Source: Methanothrix sp. (GTDB taxonomy: Archaea; Halobacteriota; Methanosarcinia; Methanotrichales; Methanotrichaceae). From it: 54,506 nucleotides of DNA. The number at the start of each line of letters is the position of its first letter. The stretch's first letter is position 1. The position numbers and the translations under genes were made by a program. The stretch spans positions 1-54,506 of the forward strand of contig NZ_JASFYM010000014.1 of assembly GCF_030055635.1 (NCBI RefSeq). Direction: 5' to 3'. Shown piece by piece: positions 7,693-15,280 of the stretch. The notes under the pieces were generated by a model, which worked only from the letters and a program-made list of their open reading frames with translations, had not been told where the DNA came from and did not search any database.

Positions 7693-10600
7693 GTGATCGT
7701 CGAGGTTCCAGGACAGTACAACCCCAAGAATGTCGAGGATGAGGTCAGAGAGCTCTGGCATAGAGAGGATACCTACCACAAGGTCAGGAGACTGAGGTCA
7801 GGTGGAAGGCGGTTCTTCTTCGTCGATGGCCCGCCGTACACGACCGGCAGGATTCACCTCGGCACAGCCTGGAACAAGGTGATCAAGGACTCCATTCTAA
7901 GATACATGTCCATGAGGGGACATGAGCTCAAGGACCGGGCCGGATGGGACATGCACGGACTACCCATAGAGGTCAAGGTCGAGGAGCACCTCGGATTCGG
8001 GAGCAAGAGGGACATCGAGACATACGGAGTGGACAGGTTCATCGAGCAGTGCAAGAGCTTCGCATTGAGACAGAAGGATGAGATGACGGAGCAGTTCAAG
8101 TCCCTCGGGGTATGGCTCGACTGGGACAACCCGTACATGACGCTCAAGAACGAGTACATCGAGGCGGCATGGTGGACTCTGAAGAGAGCACATGAGAGGG
8201 GACTGCTCGAAAGAGGTTTGAGGGTGGTGAACTGGTGCCCGAGGTGCCAGACCGCCATCGCCGACTCCGAGGTCGAGTACTGGGATGAGAGAGACCCCTC
8301 GATATACGTCAAGTTCCCTGTGGAGGGAGAGGAGAACACATACATCGTGATATGGACGACAACACCCTGGACGATTCCAGCGAACGTTGCTGTCGCTGTT
8401 CATAAGGACTTCATGTACTCAAAGGTCAGGGCATGGCGCAGGGATGGCACATATGATATTCTCATAATGGCAACTGATCTCATAGAGAATGTCCTGAAGC
8501 AGGGGAGGTACGTGGATTATGAGATACTCGAGAGCATGCGGGGAGAGGACCTGCTCTCGCTGACCTACAGAAACCCGCTAGAGGATCTGGTCCCACCTCA
8601 GAGGGATTTCGTCCATGGAGTTCATCTTGCTGATTTTGTAACCGCTGAGAACACGGGAATCGTGCACATAGCCCCGGGCCACGGCCTCGAGGATTACGAG
8701 CTCGGCCTCGAGAAGAAACTCCCGATATTCTGTCCTGTCGGGGAGGACGGGAGATACACATCAGAGGCAGGCGAGAAGTATGAGGGGAAGTACGTGAGGG
8801 ACGCGAACCCAGAGGTAGTGGAGGATCTCATGGAGAGGGGCGCGCTCCTTGCGAGTGGGGAGCTGGTGCATCGATACGGCCACTGCTGGAGGTGCAAGAC
8901 GCCGATAATATTCATAGCCACAAGGCAGTGGTTCATCAGGATATCTGATCTGAGGGAGCAGATGCTACAGGAGATCGAGAGGGTCTCCTGGTATCCGGAG
9001 TGGGCAGGGTCTGCGAGATTCAGGGACTGGATATCGAACGCCCGCGACTGGTGCATATCCAGGCAGCGGTACTGGGGAATTCCCCTGCCGATCTGGATCT
9101 GCAGGAGCTGCGGCTCCATGGATGTCATCGGCACAGCCGCGGAGCTTGAGATGAGGGCTGGCCGGAGTGTGGAGGATCTGCACCGGCCCGCAGTGGACGA
9201 TGTGAAGCTGAGATGCAGCTGCGGAGGCGAGATGGAGAGGGTGCCGGATGTCTTCGATGTGTGGTTCGACAGCGCTGTCGCCTCGTGGGCAACGCTGAAC
9301 TTCCCGAGAGAGGAGAGGGATTTCGATATCTGGTGGCCTGCTGACTTCATAACAGAGGGGCATGACCAGACCAGAGGCTGGTTCTACTCGCAGCTCGGCG
9401 CGAGCATGGTTGCATTCGGCAGGGCCCCGTACAAGAGCGTGTTGATGCACGGGTTCACCCTCGACGAGCAGGGCAGGAAGATGTCAAAGAGCATAGGGAA
9501 TGTTGTGCATCCAGAGGATGTCGTTGGTAGATACGGCGCCGACACCCTGCGCTTCTACGTCCTTTCATCTAATGCACCCTGGGAGGATCTACACTTCAGC
9601 TGGGAGGGGGCGATGAATGTCAACCGCATGCTCAACATTCTCTGGAACGCATACCGCTTCCCACTGCCCTACATGATACTGGACAGGTTCGACATCTCGA
9701 AGGCTGATACAAGCAGGTACAATCTCAGGCCTGAGGACCGCTGGATCATCTCAAGGGTGAACTCGCTCGCAAAGGAGATCGAGGAGAACATGGCGGGGTA
9801 CATGCTCCACAGGGTGACGAGATCGCTGCAGAATTTCATTCTTGAAGATCTATCGAGATGGTACATCCAGCTGGTGCGCCCAAGGACCTGGATCGAGACC
9901 GATGATCCCGACAAGCTGGCGGCTTATGCAACCCTCTACAGCGTCATGTCGACCCTGGTCAAGCTCATGGCGCCGTTCACGCCGTTCCTGGCTGAGAGCA
10001 TCTACCAGAACCTCGTGAGGGGTCTGGATCCGGGTGCGCTGGAGTCTGTTCACATGTGCGACTGGCCCGGCTACAGGGAGGATCTGATAGATAAAAGGCT
10101 CGAGGAGAGCATGAGCTACGTCAGAGAGATCTCGGAGGCTGTCTCCAATGCAAGGCAGAAGGGCGGAAGAAAGCTCCGCTGGCCGGTCTCCAGGATAATA
10201 ATCTCATCCGATGAGCAGCTTGATCTCAGGGATCTCGTCCATGTTCTCAGGACGCAGACCAACTCCAAGGATGTGATAGTCCTGCCTCCGGGAGAGAAGC
10301 CTGAGATGAACCTGGAGGTCTCAGTTGTTCAGAAGAAGATAGGTCCTGTGTTCAAGGGAGAGTCAAAGGATGTGGTCGAGGCTCTCACATCCATGGATCC
10401 GAGGGAGGTGAAGCGGATCATAGATGGAGGAGAGCCACTGGAGTGGAAGGGCAGGAGCTACACGATCACAAGCGAGATGGTCGAGTTCAGGGAGATACCT
10501 CCTGCGAACCTCATACCGGCCGAGTTCTCGAAGGGCATTGTGTACGTGGACATAACGCTCACTGACGAACTCAAAGCCGAGGGGTACGCGCGCGAGATCA

Positions 10601-10842
10601 TACGGAGGATACAGGACATGAGGAAGGATCTGGATCTGAAGGTGGACGAGATGATCCGGGTGTCCGTCGCGCTGGACAGCAGTGAGGTTCTCGGGCTTGT
10701 ATCCAGCTGGAAGGACCACATAAGCAGCGAGGTAAGGGCGACTCTTTTAAGAATGGGAAATGATTTAGATATTGAGGGAGAACTCACAAAGGACTGGGAG
10801 GTGGACGGCGTAAATATAAGGGTCTCAGTGGCAAGAGCCTGA
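7693..10842 (+). CDS. ileS: Isoleucyl-tRNA synthetase
   Basis: A class I isoleucyl-tRNA synthetase of about 1049 residues, of the archaeal/eukaryotic type. The HIGH-equivalent HLGT lies near residue 55 in GPPYTTGRIHLGTAWNK, and KMSKS lies near 595 in GRKMSKSIGN. The large CP1 editing domain contains the TTTPWTIPANVAV motif. CxxC pairs in the CP1 region (WCPRCQT, CWRCKT, ICRSCGS) look zinc-binding. A C-terminal anticodon-binding domain of about 300 residues follows. The GTG at 7693 is preferred over the upstream ATG at 7660 because GGAGG at 7681-7685 sits seven bases before it and the ileS N-terminus then matches the family. Confidence 0.95.
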   Translation: MIVEVPGQYNPKNVEDEVRELWHREDTYHKVRRLRSGGRRFFFVDGPPYTTGRIHLGTAWNKVIKDSILRYMSMRGHELKDRAGWDMHGLPIEVKVEEHLGFGSKRDIETYGVDRFIEQCKSFALRQKDEMTEQFKSLGVWLDWDNPYMTLKNEYIEAAWWTLKRAHERGLLERGLRVVNWCPRCQTAIADSEVEYWDERDPSIYVKFPVEGEENTYIVIWTTTPWTIPANVAVAVHKDFMYSKVRAWRRDGTYDILIMATDLIENVLKQGRYVDYEILESMRGEDLLSLTYRNPLEDLVPPQRDFVHGVHLADFVTAENTGIVHIAPGHGLEDYELGLEKKLPIFCPVGEDGRYTSEAGEKYEGKYVRDANPEVVEDLMERGALLASGELVHRYGHCWRCKTPIIFIATRQWFIRISDLREQMLQEIERVSWYPEWAGSARFRDWISNARDWCISRQRYWGIPLPIWICRSCGSMDVIGTAAELEMRAGRSVEDLHRPAVDDVKLRCSCGGEMERVPDVFDVWFDSAVASWATLNFPREERDFDIWWPADFITEGHDQTRGWFYSQLGASMVAFGRAPYKSVLMHGFTLDEQGRKMSKSIGNVVHPEDVVGRYGADTLRFYVLSSNAPWEDLHFSWEGAMNVNRMLNILWNAYRFPLPYMILDRFDISKADTSRYNLRPEDRWIISRVNSLAKEIEENMAGYMLHRVTRSLQNFILEDLSRWYIQLVRPRTWIETDDPDKLAAYATLYSVMSTLVKLMAPFTPFLAESIYQNLVRGLDPGALESVHMCDWPGYREDLIDKRLEESMSYVREISEAVSNARQKGGRKLRWPVSRIIISSDEQLDLRDLVHVLRTQTNSKDVIVLPPGEKPEMNLEVSVVQKKIGPVFKGESKDVVEALTSMDPREVKRIIDGGEPLEWKGRSYTITSEMVEFREIPPANLIPAEFSKGIVYVDITLTDELKAEGYAREIIRRIQDMRKDLDLKVDEMIRVSVALDSSEVLGLVSSWKDHISSEVRATLLRMGNDLDIEGELTKDWEVDGVNIRVSVARA

Positions 10843-10882
10843 AACCCCCAGGCGGGATCTCCCTTTCCGGAGAGGAAGTCAA

Positions 10883-11368
10883 ATGTCAGATGAAACCTAT
10901 GAGGATGCTGGTGAGGATAGCATTGTGCCTGTGCGCGTGAAGGGTGTTTACATAGCAGAGACGCTGGGCGGAGCCCCCTCACCCGTGGTCCTCCTCGAGG
11001 ACGAGAGATCGCGGATAGTTCCGATCTTCGTCGGGCTCTCAGAGGCTATATCCATCCACAACGCCCTCTCCGGGGAGGTCTCGCCCAGGCCGATGACCCA
11101 CGACCTCTTCATATCAGTCCTGGAATGCCTGGAGGCGACGATCTCGGATGTGCTCATAGACGACCTCGAGGGAGGAATATACTATGCCAGGCTCTCGCTC
11201 GTGCACGGCTCCAAGAGGAGCGAGCTCGATGCGAGGCCGAGCGACTGTCTGGCACTGGCGATAAGGGCCAAGGCGCCGATACACATCCAGGAGAGGATCA
11301 TAGAGATCTCTGGGATGGACAGGAGCGAGATGGAAGGTCTCAGGCGGCTCGACAGCTACATGCACTGA
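10883..11368 (+). CDS. Bifunctional nuclease (BFN/DUF151) domain protein
   Basis: A 161-residue protein consisting almost entirely of one BFN (DUF151) domain, about residues 18-145. Typical segments are PVVLLEDERSRIVPIFVG, SVLECLEATISDVLIDDL and DARPSDCLALAIRAKAPI. Related proteins in plants have been reported as nucleases and in bacteria as regulators, but the archaeal role is not established. A strong purine-rich site (GGAGAGGAAG) precedes the ATG. It is followed at 16 bases by RNase Z, so it may share a transcript and possibly an RNA-related function; that link is inference. Confidence 0.85.
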   Translation: MSDETYEDAGEDSIVPVRVKGVYIAETLGGAPSPVVLLEDERSRIVPIFVGLSEAISIHNALSGEVSPRPMTHDLFISVLECLEATISDVLIDDLEGGIYYARLSLVHGSKRSELDARPSDCLALAIRAKAPIHIQERIIEISGMDRSEMEGLRRLDSYMH

Positions 11369-11383
11369 CGTGATGGTGATCTT

Positions 11384-12301
11384 TTGCTCCAGGTCATCTT
11401 TCTGGGCACAGCCGGCTCTCTGCCCACACCTGACAGGAGCCTGCCGGCCATTCTCGTGAACCGGGAGGGCGAGCTTCTTCTTTTCGACTGCGGTGAGGGC
11501 ACTCAGAGGCAGATGATGATCGCGAGGACCGGCATGATGCGGCTTAGCCACATATTTTTGACCCACCTTCACGCGGACCACATACTTGGGATACCCGGGC
11601 TCCTGGAGACGATGGCCTTCCAGGGGAGGGAGGATCCGCTCGTGATAGCCGGACCGCCGCGCACGGCGAGGATGGTGAGCATCCTGAACGGCCTCGGATG
11701 CTGCGCGCGGGATTTCGAGGTCAGGGCGCTGGAGCTTAAGCCCGGGGATGCTGTGCGGATGAATGGATACACTGTAAAGGCGATCGCAACCCAGCACAGC
11801 GTGCCGAGCCTGGGGTACATGCTCCTGGAGGACATGAGACCCGGGAGGTTCAACAGGGAGCGCGCGATAGAGCTCGGTGTTCCTGTCGGGCCCATGTTCG
11901 GGAGGCTCCAGAGAGGGGAGAGCGTGGAGATTGATGGGCGGTTGGTGAGGCCGGAGGACGTCCTTGGCGCTCCCAGACCCGGCAGGAAGATCGTGTACAG
12001 CGGGGACACCAGGCCGACGCGGGAGATCGAGGAGGCGAGCAGGAACGCGGACCTGCTCATACACGATGGAGCGCTGGCCGATGATATGCTCGACTGGGCT
12101 GTGGAGACGAAGCACACAACCGCAGGAGAGGCTGCTGCGCTCGCCGCAAGGGCCGGTGTGAGAAGGCTGGTTCTGACACACATAAGCTCCAGGTACTCAG
12201 AGGATACAACACCACTTCTGAACGATGCCCGGAAGGTGTTCCCTGAGACGCTCATAGCATCGGACCTGATGAGGCTCGATGTACCTCTTAGGGATGAGTA
12301 G
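11384..12301 (+). CDS. rnz: Ribonuclease Z (tRNA 3' endonuclease)
   Basis: A 305-residue metallo-beta-lactamase-fold RNase Z of the short (dimeric) type, which removes the 3' trailer from tRNA precursors. Residues about 60-66 are THLHADH, the metal signature; FDCGEGTQRQ (34-43) is the usual second motif. YSGDTRPT supplies the bridging Asp, and LTHISSRY the last His. The exosite segment lies around 150-170. The start is TTG at 11384, giving MLQVIFLGTAGSLPT, which fits the family. No CCA is encoded in the window's tRNA fragment, consistent with 3' processing before CCA addition. Confidence 0.94.
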   Translation: MLQVIFLGTAGSLPTPDRSLPAILVNREGELLLFDCGEGTQRQMMIARTGMMRLSHIFLTHLHADHILGIPGLLETMAFQGREDPLVIAGPPRTARMVSILNGLGCCARDFEVRALELKPGDAVRMNGYTVKAIATQHSVPSLGYMLLEDMRPGRFNRERAIELGVPVGPMFGRLQRGESVEIDGRLVRPEDVLGAPRPGRKIVYSGDTRPTREIEEASRNADLLIHDGALADDMLDWAVETKHTTAGEAAALAARAGVRRLVLTHISSRYSEDTTPLLNDARKVFPETLIASDLMRLDVPLRDE

Positions 12302-12350
12302 TGGCCGGCGAAGCACAGATCTGATACGTCCAAACACTACAGCTGAGACA

Positions 12351-13016
12351 TCAGACCAGACCGCTTGATGTTATCAGAAAATCTGCCACCTCACCCTCAG
12401 GCTGCGACCTGTGCTTCACCACGCGCATCCTCCTCCGCCCCTCGCCCAGTCTCTCCAGTGCAAGTATCGCCTTGCAGAGGTGCTCCATCGATGTGCCTCC
12501 AACAGGTCTGAGGACCCCCGTGTCGACATCCATGTACACCTGATTTGTTATAACCACAGGCATGCTGTGCCTTCTGGCGATCTCCTGGAGCTCTGATAGC
12601 TGTGCTGTCAAAGATCTCTTTATCTGGCGGTTATCATTTGCTTCAAGGGCAGCTCTGTAAAGTGATGTCGCGGAATCTAGAACAACGAGCCCGAAGCCCT
12701 GCCCGACGATCCTGGACGCATCCCTTATCGCCATGTGCTGCTGCTCGAGGCTGAGCGGCTGGAAGACCACGATCTTCGAGGCGATCTCCTTCGCATTCTC
12801 TCCAGCTATCTGGACGAACCGATCCGGAGAGAATCCCTCGGTATCTATGAAGATCACACGCGATCCGAGTTTCACGGTCTGCACTGATAGCTGTATCACT
12901 ATGTTGGTCTTTCCGGTGCCGGATTCGCCGTATATCTGTGTGATTATTCCCGCCTCGAATCCGCCACCGAGGAGCTCATCGATGCTCTTGCATCCTGAGG
13001 GAATTCGTTTGATCAT
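12351..13016 (-). CDS. radB: DNA repair and recombination protein RadB
   Basis: A 221-residue RecA/RadA-superfamily ATPase found only in euryarchaea. It lacks the N-terminal helix-hairpin-helix domain of RadA, which makes RadB the better call. Walker A is GESGTGKT (30-37), Walker B is FGLVVLDS, and an ITNQVYMD segment occurs near the loop regions. The C-terminus is short. RadB is thought to assist RadA in recombination rather than to catalyse strand exchange itself. It converges with RNase Z, with about 50 bases between the two stops. Confidence 0.94.
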   Translation of the reverse strand: MIKRIPSGCKSIDELLGGGFEAGIITQIYGESGTGKTNIVIQLSVQTVKLGSRVIFIDTEGFSPDRFVQIAGENAKEIASKIVVFQPLSLEQQHMAIRDASRIVGQGFGLVVLDSATSLYRAALEANDNRQIKRSLTAQLSELQEIARRHSMPVVITNQVYMDVDTGVLRPVGGTSMEHLCKAILALERLGEGRRRMRVVKHRSQPEGEVADFLITSSGLV

Positions 13017-13212
13017 CTGCGAGAAGATGATGGTGAAATACTATAAGTGTTCCTGCGTGTTCCTGCACCGGTGAGGCTGAAGATCCGTGTGCTGTTGTGA
13101 GTTAAAGCCCCATGCTTTCCAAAGCGCATGCACAGAGAGCTGGGCATGGCATTCTTTCGCAAGCATACCATGAGCGTTTTTCTGGGGAGACGTGGTGGCT
13201 GCCATTTCTGTG

Positions 13213-13319
13213 CGACTTCCTCTCCGGCCTGAAGGCCCAGAGCTTCCTGCGCTTCGACTTTGTCGAAGCCTCTCGATTGCATCGAGAGCTGTCGAAGCCC
13301 TTCGACGAAGTCGAAGGTT
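13213..13319 (+). repeat. Hairpin array; solo copy of the TnpB-end repeat
   Basis: Four stem-loops follow one another. These are CTCCGGCCTGAAGGCC with partner CAGAG (13222-13242), GCTTCGAC-TTT-GTCGAAGC (13251-13268), CTCTCGAT-TGC-ATCGAGAG (13270-13288) and CTTCGAC-GAA-GTCGAAG (13300-13316). The first, with its flanks GACTTCCT and GAGCTTCCTG, matches the hairpin beside tnpB at 54338-54374 and the copy at 32317. It lies downstream of the convergent... that is, 3' of the UPF0212 gene and upstream of radB. No transposase frame remains here. The rest of 13017-13332 holds no recognised gene. Confidence 0.75.
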
Positions 13320-13332
13320 TCATTACAGGCCT

Positions 13333-13677
13333 TCACTTCAGCCTCTCGACCTCTATCACTCGCAGCGGGACTGATCCGAGAGCCTTCCCTATCATCGCCT
13401 TTGCGATCCTTCCCGCGTGCTCCTCGCTCTCGGCGTTGAATATCTTTATCTCGAATATCAGTCCGACCAGGGCGGTTCCTGCGACAAGAAGAACACCCTC
13501 CAGCGGCTCCTCGCAGCTCGGGCAGTAGCTCTGGCCGACCTCGACCTCGACGTACTCCATGCTGCACTGGTTGAGCCTCTTTCCGGCCTCGGAGATCGCA
13601 ACACCGATTGCATCATCAGCAGACTTCACGTCCCTGACTATCCACGCTCCCTCTAGAACTACCAAGAAGTTGGACAT
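13333..13677 (-). CDS. UPF0212 (DUF555) family protein
   Basis: A 114-residue protein of the archaeal UPF0212/DUF555 family, of unknown function. It has one Cys pair, [10 protein letters not shown] (Cys52 and Cys55), that may bind metal, perhaps between subunits. It is soluble, with no signal or membrane helix apart from a hydrophobic core strand ([19 protein letters not shown]). It is divergent from the amphi-Trp gene, with about 60 bases between the starts. The 3' end abuts the hairpin array at 13213-13319, which could serve as a transcription end. Confidence 0.85.
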   Translation of the reverse strand: MSNFLVVLEGAWIVRDVKSADDAIGVAISEAGKRLNQCSMEYVEVEVGQSYCPSCEEPLEGVLLVAGTALVGLIFEIKIFNAESEEHAGRIAKAMIGKALGSVPLRVIEVERLK

Positions 13678-13743
13678 CTCATCGCTCCTGGAGATCGATA
13701 AGGTTATCTAAGTTGCGGATCGAGTATCCAAAAGGTGATGCGA

Positions 13744-14016
13744 ATGGTCCAGATACCAGGCAGGGTCGGAAAGAGCTCCGGAATGCCTCTGAGCACTGAG
13801 AATGAGTTCGAGCAGGAGATATACGTAACGCGCGGCGAGATGGCGGGCTTCATTCGTGAGCTTGCATCTGCGATAGAGGCTGGCGGCAGGGTTGATGTCT
13901 CCAGGGACGACTGGACGCTGGGCGTCACTCCTATGGAACCCCTGAAGATCGAGATACAGTACAAGGGTAACAAGAGGGAGCTGGAGATCCAGCTCAAGCT
14001 GAAGGAGTCGCCGTAA
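13744..14016 (+). CDS. Amphi-Trp domain protein
   Basis: A protein of about 90 residues matching the small amphi-Trp domain family: a helical segment ENEFEQEIYVTRGEMAGFIRE... around residues 18-40, then strands containing WTLGVTPMEPLKIEIQYKG and the amphipathic ELEIQLKL end. Function is unknown. Three possible starts exist (GTG 13735, ATG 13738, ATG 13744). The last was chosen because GGTGAT at 13734-13739 can act as its ribosome binding site. Confidence 0.75.
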   Translation: MVQIPGRVGKSSGMPLSTENEFEQEIYVTRGEMAGFIRELASAIEAGGRVDVSRDDWTLGVTPMEPLKIEIQYKGNKRELEIQLKLKESP

Positions 14017-14376
14017 GCGTGTTGGTGAGCATGCCAGGTGCAGGACGACGCGCCTGGTATGGATTATAGCTGAAATCGCAGGTATTATGCAGGATTGGCT
14101 GCGCAATCCTACGCAGGGAGCCTGCATCTGATACCATCACAGAGCGGCACAAAGCTGATGCAGGCTACCTGCATGTGTTGTGAATATTTTCATACTTATG
14201 CGGTCGAATCGCCGGAGCGGCGAACTGTGGAACTCCAATAAACCGCATCAGACGCCATCTCCTCCTGCTAAATTACCGGGCCGCCAGATCACCTGATGGC
14301 CTACGTTCGCAGCGGCCCCTCGCATCGGCGTCCATGAAATTATTCAACTGCACCGTCTCTTCCGGAGTTGCGAGAC
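14017..14376. other. Intergenic stretch with Cys-codon-like GCAGG/CCTGC repeats, no gene seen
   Basis: The stretch holds several CCTGCAT/ATGCAGG elements, for example ATGCAGGCTACCTGCAT near 14158-14174, which is an imperfect inverted repeat and could be a binding site or terminator. AT-rich patches occur near 14180-14200. No open frame with a ribosome binding site and no RNA gene was recognised between the amphi-Trp gene and the HARP gene, which converge on this stretch. Confidence 0.4.
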
Positions 14377-15084
14377 TCAGACCATCCGGTCCTCCAGCTC
14401 CTCTGTATGGAGGGGAACAAAGCTCATGTACTCCCGGACCATCTGCGGGAAGGCCCTAGCCTCCATGAACCTGAGCCCAAGCTGCTCTGCCCATCTCTGA
14501 ATGCCGAGATCCTGGGATACGACTGCGGCATCCAGATCCTTGGCGAGCAGCAGAACATCTATGTCCGGGGCGCTGTCGAGTATGCCGTATCTCAGGGCCG
14601 CCCTGTACTTCTCCCGGAACTTTCTTATTATGCTCCCCACCACCTCCCTCTCGATCTCCTCCCTCATCTGATCCAGGCTCTCACCTGTCGCGCTGATGGA
14701 GATGCATCGCGAGACAGCCTCCCATATCGCCTCCTCCGACACATTCATCCCCTTGTTTATCCTGCTCCTCATGTAGTCCACGTACTCGTAGAAGATCTTC
14801 GAGGGTATCTTGACCCTGTACCTGTCGGGAGTCTTCTTGACGAGCCAGGTATCGACCTTTCCCATTATCGCTATGTCGCAGTTGTTGTTCCTGACAAAAT
14901 CCCTTATCTCGTTGTAAACCGAGGGGTACGGGACGTAACAGCTTATACCAAGATGCAGCCTAGCCTGTGCGACTCTATGCAGGATCGCAGACATGCCATC
15001 GCATAGAGTGCTGCAGCCCTCGCTCTCCCACGCCTGCGAGTCTGTGAGGGCGGTGGTATCGAAAACAAACCTCTGGCGCAACAT
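14377..15084 (-). CDS. HARP-type RNA-free RNase P homologue (PIN domain, UPF0278)
   Basis: A 235-residue PIN-domain protein of the family first named RNA ligase partner protein (TIGR03875/UPF0278) and later shown, for the Aquifex member, to be a protein-only RNase P that removes tRNA 5' leaders. Candidate metal ligands are Asp9 (VFDTTAL), the pair Asp174/Asp176 ([11 protein letters not shown]) and Asp192 ([15 protein letters not shown]). A helical insertion occupies about 60-165. RNase P subunit Rpp21 is also in this window, so this HARP is probably not essential for 5' maturation. No RNA ligase gene is adjacent. A TATA-like box 24-31 bases upstream suggests a leaderless mRNA. Confidence 0.88.
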   Translation of the reverse strand: MLRQRFVFDTTALTDSQAWESEGCSTLCDGMSAILHRVAQARLHLGISCYVPYPSVYNEIRDFVRNNNCDIAIMGKVDTWLVKKTPDRYRVKIPSKIFYEYVDYMRSRINKGMNVSEEAIWEAVSRCISISATGESLDQMREEIEREVVGSIIRKFREKYRAALRYGILDSAPDIDVLLLAKDLDAAVVSQDLGIQRWAEQLGLRFMEARAFPQMVREYMSFVPLHTEELEDRMV

Positions 15085-15107
15085 CTGCTGGCTTTATGGA
15101 TGACAAA

Positions 15108-15115
15108 CTATTAAG
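15108..15115 (-). promoter_or_regulatory. TATA-like box for the HARP gene
   Basis: Read on the reverse strand the sequence is CTTAATAG, 24-31 bases before the ATG at 15084. No ribosome binding site is visible between the box and the start, which fits a leaderless transcript. Confidence 0.45.
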
Positions 15116-15121
15116 ATGTGA

Positions 15122-15149
15122 CTGGTCACAGGCAGCCTGTCCTGGTGAC
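15122..15149. repeat. Inverted repeat upstream of the HARP gene
   Basis: TGGTCACAGG at the left and a partner ending CTGGTGACCA at the right form a 7-bp perfect outer stem with a partly paired interior. It lies between the TPR gene's 3' end and the HARP promoter, so it could be an operator for HARP or a transcription end for the TPR gene. Its function is unknown. Confidence 0.45.
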
Positions 15150-15280
15150 CAATCTCAAGGAGTCAGCCCGCCTGGCTGATCTGAGCTCCTCCGCAAGCTG
15201 CATGATCCTGCCCTAAGACAGGACCAATCCGTTGTACATCCGCTCTACGGCGCAGTTTGTGAAAACATCACATGCGAAGA

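Noticed and set aside
11114-12181. Reverse open frame of 355 codons opposite rnz and the BFN gene
   Set aside because: Antisense of two recognised genes, with Pro/Arg/His-rich shadow composition.
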